A stretch of 64,000 bases of DNA, taken from Lolium rigidum (lineage: Eukaryota; Streptophyta; Magnoliopsida; Poales; Poaceae). Shown here one piece after another: positions 56,092-64,000 of this stretch; position 1 is the stretch's first letter, and every line of letters begins with the position of its first letter. The notes under the pieces are model-generated. The model was not told where the DNA came from and searched no databases. It saw only the letters and a program-made list of their open reading frames with translations. The stretch is from contig NC_061510.1 in NCBI RefSeq assembly GCF_022539505.1, positions 228,058,043 through 228,122,042 on the forward strand, written 5' to 3'. Made by a program: the position numbers and the translations under genes.

Positions 56092-57663
56092 TGATACGTC
56101 TCAAACGTATCTATAATTTCTTATGTTCCATGCTACTTTTATGATGATACTCACATGTTTTATACACATTATATGTCATTATTATGCATTTTCTAGCACT
56201 AACTTATTGACGAGATGCCGAAGAGCCACTTGTCGTTTTCTGCTGTTTTTGGTTTCGTAAATCCTAGTAAGGAAATATTCTCGGAATTGGACGAAATCAA
56301 CGCCCAGGGTCTTATTTTTCCACGAAGCTTCCAGAAGACCGAAAGGGAAACGAAGTGGGGCGACGAGGCGCCGACACAACAGGGCGGCGCGGCCCAGGCC
56401 CTGGCCGCGCGGCCCTAGCGTGTGGGCCCCCGTGACTCCTCCGACTCTGCCCTTCCGCCTACTTAAAGCCTTCGTCGCGAATACCCCAAGACCGAGAGCA
56501 ACGATACGGAAAACCTTCCAGAGACGCCACCGCCGCCAATCCCATCTCGGGGGATTCAAGAGATCGCCTTCGGCACCCTGCCGGAGAGGGGAATCATCTC
56601 CCGGAGGTCTCTTCATCACCATGGTCGCCTCCGGATCGATGTGTGAGTAGTTCACCCCTGGACTATGGGTCCATAGCAGTAGCTAGATGGTTGTCTTCTC
56701 CTCATTGTGCTATCATGTTAGATCTTGTGAGCTGCCTATCATGATCAAGATCATCTATTTGTAATCCTACATGTTGTGTTTGTTGGGATCCGATGAATAT
56801 TGAATACTATGTCAAGTTGATTATCAATCTATCATATATGTGTTGTTTATGTTCTTGCATGCTCTCCGTTGCTAGTAGAGGCTCGGCCAAGTTGATAATT
56901 GTGACTCCAAGAGGGAGTATTTATGCTCGATAGTGGGTTCATGCCTCCATTGAATCTGGGGGAGTGACAGCAACCTCTAAGGTTGTGGATGTGCTGTTGC
57001 CACTAGGGATAAAACATCGATGCTTTGTCTAAGGATATTTGTGTTGATTACATTACGCACAATGCAATTGTCTGTTGTTGCAACTTAATACTGGAAGGGG
57101 TTCGGATGATAACCTGAAGGTGGACTTTTTAGGCATAGATGCATGCTGGATAGCGGTCTATGTACTTTGTCGTAATGCCCCGATTAAATCTCATAGTACT
57201 CATCATGATATATGTATGTGCATTGTTATGCCTTCTTTATTTGTCAATTGCCCAACTGTAATTTGTTCACCCAACATCTGTTTATCTTATGGGAGAGACA
57301 CCACTAGTGAACTGTGGACCCCGGTCCAATTCTTTACATCTGAAATACAATCTATCTGCAATTGTTCTTTACTCGTTCTTCGCAAACAAACATCATCATC
57401 CACACTATACATTTAATTCTTTGTTTACAGCAAGCCAGTGAGATTGACAACCTCACTGTTACGTTGGGGCAAAGTACTTTGATTGTGTTGTGCAGGTTCC
57501 AGCTGGTGTTGCGCCGCACTACACTCCGTCACCAACAACCTTCACGTGTTCCTTGACTCCTTCTGGTTCGATAACCTTGGTTTCTTACTGAGGGAAACTT
57601 ATCGCTGTGCGCATCACACCTTCCTCTTGGGGTTCCCAACGGACGTGTCAACTACACGCAGCA
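56092..57663 (+). repeat. Copy C 5' LTR (1572 bp)
   Basis: Starts TGATACGTCTCAAACGTATC and ends CAACTACACGCAGCA. It shares the body of the A/B LTR in the opposite orientation. Confidence 0.88.
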
Positions 57664-57673
57664 AGTAAATTTC

Positions 57674-57690
57674 TGGCGCCGTTGCCGGGG
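57674..57690 (+). promoter_or_regulatory. Primer-binding site of copy C (tRNA-Asp type)
   Basis: TGGCGCCGTTGCCGGGG, 10 bp after the LTR end. Confidence 0.85.
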
Positions 57691-57918
57691 AGATCAAGAC
57701 ACGCTGCAAGGGGAGTCTCCCACATCCAATCTCTTTACTTTGTTTTTGTCTTGCTTTGTTTTATTTTATTTACTGCTTTGTTTGCTCTTATATCAAAAAC
57801 ACAAAAAAATTATTTGCTAGCTTTACTTTATTTACTGTCTTGTTCTCCATATTAAAAACACAAAAAATTAGTTACTTGCATTTACTTTATTTAGTTTGCT
57901 TTATTTACTACTGCTAAA

Positions 57919-59252
57919 ATGGGTACTGTTGAGAATACTAAGTTATGTGACTTCACTAGCACAAATAATAATGATTTCCTATGCACACCTATTGCTCCAC
58001 CTGCTACTACAGCAGAATTCTTTGAGATTAAACCTGCTTTACTAAATCTTGTTATGAGAGAGCAATTTTCTGGTGTTAGTTCTGATGATGTCGCTGCCCA
58101 TCCTAATAATTTTGTTGAACTATGTGAAATGCAAAAGTATAAGGATGTAGATGGTGACATTATAAAATTAAAATTGTTTCCTTTCTCCTTAAGAGGAAGA
58201 GCTAAAGATTGGTTGCTATCTTTGCCTAGAAATAGTATTGATTCATGGACTAAATGTAAGGATGCTTTTATTTGTAGAATTATCCTCCCGCTAAAATTAT
58301 ATCTTTGAGAAGTAGCATAATGAATTTTAAGCAATTAGATAATGAACATGTTGCTCAAGCATGGGAGAGAATGAAATCTTTGGTGAAGAATTGCCCTACC
58401 CATGGACTAACTACTTGGATGATCATCCAAACCTTCTATGCAGGATTGAATTTTTCTTCGCGGAACCTATTGGATTCAGCTGTCTGGAGGTACCTTTATG
58501 TCCATTACTTTGGGGGCGGCAACAAAACTTCTTGATGACATGATGACAAATTACTCCGAATGGCACACTGAAAGAGCTCCACAAGGTAAGAAGGTAAATT
58601 CTCGTTGAAGAAACCTCCTCCTTGAGTGATAAGATTGATGCTATTATGTATATGCTTGTGAATGGTAGATCTAATGTTGATCCTAATAATGTTCCTTTAG
58701 CTTCATTGGTTGCCCAAGAAGAACATGTTGATGTGAACTTTATTAGAAGTAATAATTTCAACAACAATGCTTATAGGAATGATTCTAGTAACAACTATAG
58801 GCCATATCCTGCTGCTAATGGTAATAGTTATGGTAATTCTTATGGGAATTCTTACAACAATAATAGGAGTGTACCCCCTGGTCTTGAAGCCATGCTTAAA
58901 GAATTTATTAGTACACAAACCTGCTTTTAACAAATCTGTTGAGGAAAAGCTTGATAAAATTGATATTCTTGCTTCTAAGGTTGATAGACTTGCCTTTGAT
59001 GTTGATCTTTTAAAATTGAAAGTTATGCCTAATAAGGATAATGATAATAAAATTGTTACTACAGCAAACACCATCCAAGTTCGAATTAATGAGAATATTA
59101 GATTGATGGCTGAATTGCATGCTTGGTGGGAAAGAGAAGAAAACGAAAAACTAGCTAAAAAGAATAATGTAGCTAAAGTTTGGACTATCACCACCACTAG
59201 GAATGATAATGCTCACATGTTGCTACACCTCCTACTATCAATGGTAAAATAA
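57919..59252 (+). pseudogene. Copy C gag (Athila-type)
   Basis: The ATG at 57919 opens 129 codons with EFFEIKPALLNLVMREQF, LKLFPFSLRGRAKDWLL and SLPRNSIDSWTKC, the canonical Athila gag capsid pattern. A frameshift near 58300 leads to SSIMNFKQLDNEHVAQAWER and CPTHGLTTWMIIQTFYAGL. Further shifts follow near 58540. From 58622 an Asn/Tyr-rich segment is read (YGNSYGNSYNNN, PPGLEAMLKEF), then a leucine-heptad region (SVEEKLDKIDILASKVDRLA). It is not translatable as one chain in the present sequence. No CCHC knuckle was seen. Confidence 0.78.
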
Positions 59253-60034
59253 TTGGTGTTGGCAATGTTTCTACTCCTAGTGCAAAGCGTGCAAAATGGC
59301 CTGAAAATGCTAAAACTGCTTAAACTGTTTTTGATAAAAATGCTGAAATTTTTCAAAATATTGGGGACAATGATCCCATTGCTGTAGATCATAATGGTTT
59401 AGATTTTGATGATTGTCACATCTCTGAAGTTATAAAGTTCTTACAAAAACTTGCTAAAAGTCCCAATGCTAGTGCTATAAATTTGGCCTTTACAAAACAT
59501 ATTACAAATGCTCTCATAAAAGCTAGAGAGGAGAAACTAAAACTTGAAACTTCTATTCCTAGGAAGTTAGAAGATGGTTGGGAGCCCATCATTAAGATGA
59601 GGGTCAATGATTTTGATTGTAATGCTTTATGTGATCTTGGTGCAAGTATTTATGTTATGCCTAAGAAAATTTATGATATGCTTGACTTGGCACCATTGAA
59701 AAATTGTTATTTGGATGTTAATCTTGCTGATAATGCTATAAAGAAACCTTTGGGGAGGATTGATAATGTTCGCATTATGGTTAACAATAACCTTCTCCCC
59801 GTTGATTTTGTTGTCTTGGATATTGAATGCAATGCATCTTGTCCCATTATATTGGGAAGACCTTTTCTTCGAACCGTTGGTGCTACCATTGATATGAAGG
59901 AAGGTAATATTAAATATCAATTTCCTCTCAAGAAAGGTATGGAACACTTCCCTAGAAAGAGAATGAAGTTACATTATGATTCTATTATTAGAACAAATTA
60001 TGATGTTGATGCTTCGTCTCTTGACAATACTTGA
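59253..60034 (+). pseudogene. Copy C aspartic protease ORF
   Basis: Open from about 59324 to the stop at 60034. It has IKMRVNDFDCNALCDLGAS followed by IYVMPKKIYDMLDL, with the DLGA catalytic motif usual for Athila proteases. VDFVVLDIECNASCPIILGR and PFLRTVGATIDMKEGNIKYQ form the flap and LGR blocks. It ends with DVDASSLDNT, shared with copies A and B. There is no RT downstream: the sequence passes straight into the noncoding 3' region. A TAA near 59323 separates it from the gag frames. Confidence 0.8.
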
Positions 60035-62635
60035 TACACACTTTCTGCGCCTAGCTGAAAGGCGTTAAAGAAAAGCGCTTATGGGAGACAACCCGTTATT
60101 TTACTTCTGCACTTTATTTTATATTTGAGTCTTGGAAGTTGTTAATACTGTAGCAACCTCTTCTTATCTTTATTTTATTGCATTGTTGTGCCAAGTAAGT
60201 CTTTGATAGTAAAGTCAATACTAGATTTGGATTACTGCGCAAGAACAGATTTCTTGCTGTCACGAAATTGAGCCGCCCCTGCTGTAGAAAAATTATAAAA
60301 ATCTGCCAATTTACGTGCGTGATCCTCAGATATGTATGCAACTTTCATTCAATTTGGGCATTTTCATCTGAGCAAGTCTGGTGCCTCTAAAAATTTCGTC
60401 TTTACGGACTGTTCTGTTTTGACAGATTCTGCCTTTTATTTCGCATTGCCTGTTTTGCTATGTTTGATGGATTTCTTTGATCCATTAACTTTCAGTAGCT
60501 TTGTGCAATGTCCAGAAGTGTTAATAATGATTATGTCACCTCTGAATATATGAATTTTCAATTATGCACTAAACCTCTAATGAGTTTGTTTCGAGTTTGG
60601 TGTGGAGGAAGTTTTCAAGGGTCAAGAGAGGAGGATGATACAATATGATCAAGAAGAGTGAAAAGTCTAAGCTTGGGGATGCCCCCGTGGTTCATCCCCG
60701 CATATTTTAATAAGACTCAAGCATCTAAGATTGGGGATGCCCAAGGCATCCCTTCTTCATCGACAACTTATCAGAGTCACCTCTAGTGAAACTATATTTT
60801 TATTCCGTCACATCTTATGTGCTTTACTTGGAGCGTATGTTTGTTTTTGTTTTTGTTTTTGTTTGAATAAAATCGGATCCTAGCATTCTTTGTTTGGGAG
60901 AGAGACACGCTCCGCTGTTTCGTATGAACACATGTGTTCTTAGCTTTACTTTTAATGTTCATGGCGAAAGTTGAACTATTTCATTCATTGTTATATGGTT
61001 GGAAACGGAAAATGCCGCATGTGGTAAATGGTATAATGTCTTGAATAATTTGATACTTGGCAATTGTTGTGCTCATATAGATCATGTTTAAGCTCTTGCA
61101 TCATGTACTTTGTACCCATTAATGAAGAACTACATAGAGCTTGTTAAAATTTGGTTTGCATGATTGGTCTCTAGAGTCTAGATATTTTCTCGGTTAAGGT
61201 GTTTGAACAACAAGGAGACAATGTAAAGTCTTATAATGCTTACAATATGTTCATATGTGAGTTTTGCTGCATCGTTTTATACTTGAGTTTGCTTCAAACA
61301 ACCTTGCTAGCCTAGCCCTGTATTGAGAGGAATTCTTCTCGTGCATCCAAATCCTTGAGCCAATAACCATGCCATTTGTGTCCACCATACCTACCTACCA
61401 CATGGTATTTCTCCGCCATTCCAAAGTACATTACTTGAGTGCTACCTTTAAAATTCTATTCTCTGTCTTTGCAATATATAGCTCATGGGAAAATAGCCCT
61501 AAAAACTATTGTGGTGAAGAATATGTACTTATGTGTCTTATTTCTTAATAAGTTGCTTGTTGAGCGGTAACCATGTTTATGGGGACGCCATCAACTTTTA
61601 CCTTTGTTGAATATCATGTGAGTTGCTATGCATGTTCGTCTTGTCTGAAGTAAGGGCGATTTTCATGATTTTGAGTATGCATATTGTTAGAGAAGAACAT
61701 TGGGCCGCTAACTAAAGCCATGATCCATGGTGGAAGTTTCAGTTTGGACAATTAATCCTCAATCTCTTATGAGAATATTAACTGTTGTTGAATGCTTATG
61801 CATTAAAAGAGGAGTCCATTATTTGTTGTCTATGTTGTCCCGGTATGGATGTCTAAGTTGAGAATAATCAAAAGCGAGAAATCCTATGCGAGCTTTCTCC
61901 TTAGACCTTTGTACAGGCGGCATAGAGGTACCCCTTTGTGACACTTGGTTGAAACATATGTTATGCAATGATAATCCATGTTAATCCAAGCTAATTAGGA
62001 CAAGGTGCGAGCACTATTGGTATACTATGCATGAGGCTTGCAACTTATAGGATGTCTTATACATAACACATATGCTTTATTACTACCGTTGACAAAATTG
62101 TTTCATGTTTTCAAAATGAAAAGCTCTAGCACAAATATAGTAATCCATGCTTCCCTCTGTGAAGGGCCTATCTTCTACTTTATTGTTGAGTCAGTTTACC
62201 TATTCTTTCTATCTTAGAAGCAAACACTTGTATGAACTGTGTGCATTGATTCTTACATGTTTACCTATTGCACTTGTTATATTACTTTGTGTTGACAATT
62301 ATCCATGAGATATATATGTTGAAGTTGAAAGCAACCGCTGAAACTTATATCTTCCTTTGTGTTGTTTCAAAGCTTTTTACTTTGAATTTATTGCTTTATG
62401 AGTAACTCTTATGCAAGTCTTATTGATGCTTGCCTTGAAAGTATTATTCATGGAAAGTCTTTGCTATATGATTCATTTGTTTACTCATTATCCTTGCCAT
62501 TGCTTCGAATCGCTGCATTCATCTCATATGCTTTACAATAGTATGATCAAGATTATGATAGCATGTCACTTCAGAAATTATCTTTGTTATCGTTTACCTA
62601 CTCGAGGGCGAGTAGGAACTAAGCTTGGGGATGCT
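60035..62635 (+). other. Copy C 3' noncoding region
   Basis: Begins TTTCTGCGCCTAGCTGAAAGG, carries GCTTGGGGATGCC phrases near 60670 and 60730, and ends AAGCTTGGGGATGCT as polypurine tract before the 3' LTR. It is homologous along its length to the inverted regions of copies A and B. A 73-codon frame at 60332 is open but not maintained in copy A. Confidence 0.7.
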
Positions 62636-64000
62636 TGATACGTCTCAAACGTATCTATAATTTCTTATGTTCCATGCTACTTTTATGATGATACTCACAT
62701 GTTTTATACACATTATATGTCATTATTATGCATTTTCCGGCACTAACCTATTGACGAGATGCCGAAGAGCCAGTTGTTGTTTTCTCGCTGTTTTTGGTTT
62801 CAGAAATCCTAGTAAGGAAATATTCTCGGAATTGGACGAAATCAACGCCCAGGGTCTTATTTTTCCACGAAGCTTCCAGAAGACCGAAAGGGAAACGAAG
62901 TGGGGCGACGAGGCGCCGACACAACAGGGCGGCGCGGCCCAGACCCTGGCCGCGCGGCCCGAGCGTGTGGGGCCCCCGTGACTCCTCCGACTCTGCCCTT
63001 CCGCCTACTTAAAGCCTTCGTCCCGAATACCCCAAGACCGAGAGCCACGATACGGAAAACCTTCCAGAGACGCCGCCGCCGCCAATCCCATCTCGGGGGA
63101 TTCAGGAGATCGCCTCCGGCACCCTGCCGGAGAGGGGAATCATCTCCCGGAGGTCTCTTCATCACCATGATCGCCTCCGGATCGATGTGTGAGTAGTTCA
63201 CCCCTGGACTATGGGTCCATAGCAGTAGCTAGATGGTTGTCTTCTCCTCATTGTGCTATCATGTTAGATCTTGTGAGCTGCCTATCATGATCAAGATCAT
63301 CTATTTGTAATGCTACATCTTGTGTTTGTTGGGATCCGATGAATATTGAATACTATGTCAAGTTGATTATCAATTTATCATATATGTGTTGTTTATGTTC
63401 TTGCATGCTCTCCATTGCTAGTAGAGGCTCTGGCCAAGTTGATACTTGTGACTCCAAGAGGGAGTATTTATGCTCGATAGTGGGTTCATGCCTCCATTGA
63501 ATCTGGGGGAGTGATAGCAACCTCTAAGGTTGTGGATGTTCTGTTGCCACTAGGGATAAAACATCGATGCTTCGTCTAAGGATATTTGTGTTGATTACAT
63601 TACACACAATGCAATTGTCTGTTGTTGCAACTTAATACTGGAAGGGGTTCGGATGATAACCTGAAGGTGGACTTTTTAGGCATAGATGCATGCTGGATAG
63701 CGGTCTATGTACTTTGTCGTAATGCCCTGATTAAATCTCATAGTACTCATCATGATATATGTATGTGCATTGTTATGCCTTCTTTATTTGTCAATTGCCC
63801 AACTGTAATTTGTTCACCCAAGTTTATCTTATGGGAGAGACACCACTAGTGAACTGTGGACCCCGGTCCAATTCTTTACATCTGAAATACAATCTACTGC
63901 AATTGTTCTTTACTGTTCTTCGCAAACAAACATCATCATCCACACTATACATCTAATCCTTTGTTTACAGCAAGCCGGTGAGATTGACAACCTCACTGTT
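62636..64000 (+). repeat. Copy C 3' LTR, truncated by the window end
   Basis: Starts TGATACGTCTCAAACGTATC and follows the 5' LTR closely over 1365 bp, with few differences visible, suggesting a fairly young insertion. Confidence 0.9.

Larger units (their letters stand above)
56092..64000 (+). mobile_element. Sabrina-like (Athila-group) Gypsy element, copy C, runs off the window
   Basis: Plus-strand element: 5' LTR 56092-57663, primer site 57674-57690, gag and protease ORFs, 2.6 kb noncoding 3' region, then the 3' LTR from 62636 to the window end (1365 of about 1572 bp present). It encodes no RT, RNase H or integrase and is therefore non-autonomous. Its LTRs are more diverged from A and B than those are from each other, and end CAACTACACGCAGCA rather than ACGCGTATCA. 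Confidence 0.9.

Noticed and set aside
60332..60553. A 73-codon frame in the 3' noncoding region of copy C, also open in copy B (36325-36104)
   Set aside because: Copy A has a frameshift at the same place despite being nearly identical to B, and the surrounding region is noncoding in all copies.

Overview
This is eukaryotic plant DNA, almost certainly from a large grass genome of the wheat, barley, rye or Aegilops type. That is inferred from the repeat content. Every recognisable feature is a transposable element or a gene fragment carried by one; I found no intact ordinary host gene, rRNA or tRNA. Element superfamilies are assigned from protein motifs, terminal sequences and target-site duplications (TSDs) read directly. 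Family names (SIRE/Maximus-like, Sabrina-like, Tat-like) are from memory and are softer.

Layout. Positions 1-1010 hold a decayed LINE with a Stowaway MITE (556-682). From 1802 a Copia element lies on the minus strand: 3' LTR 1802-3148, a 3' noncoding region split by a CACTA transposon (3716-6520), a small 3' ORF, then reverse transcriptase/RNase H (8228-9701). A Sabrina-like Gypsy element, copy A (9702-15627, TSD GTTCC), interrupts pol. The Copia resumes with integrase, protease and gag to 18515. There a Tat-like Gypsy (called G2 here, minus strand, 18516 to at least 56091) enters the Copia gag.

G2 is itself split. Sabrina-like copy B (18985-44409, TSD GCCTC) sits in its 3' LTR, and copy C (56092 to beyond the window, plus strand) sits in its 5' LTR. 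Copy B carries two insertions, one per LTR: a 13.4 kb Tat-like composite with three LTRs (element D, 19221-32592, TSD GTAGT) and a 5 kb Mutator-like transposon (38211-43201, 9-bp TSD TAAGATAAA). The deepest nesting is Copia < G2 < B < D or MULE. D contains a 100-N assembly gap.

How the parts relate. G2 still shows gag, protease, RT, two RNase H domains and integrase, and on the opposite strand a self-contained intron-bearing gene with a TATA box and a poly(A) signal. D has a similarly placed opposite-strand gene, but of the plant-mobile-domain type. Copies A, B and C share LTRs, a tRNA-Asp-type primer site and about 2.6 kb of 3' noncoding sequence, yet carry three different ORFs and no RT or integrase. 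They look like non-autonomous elements that exchange a coding cassette. Both DNA transposons carry captured host exons: a Nudix-hydrolase exon in the CACTA, and a two-exon gene with a zf-XS-like motif in the MULE.

The most unusual structures are copy B's LTRs, which enclose a second fossil primer-binding site; the three-LTR composite D; hairpin clusters in D's transcribed leader; and arrays of a GGTAGTACC palindrome in the Copia promoter region.
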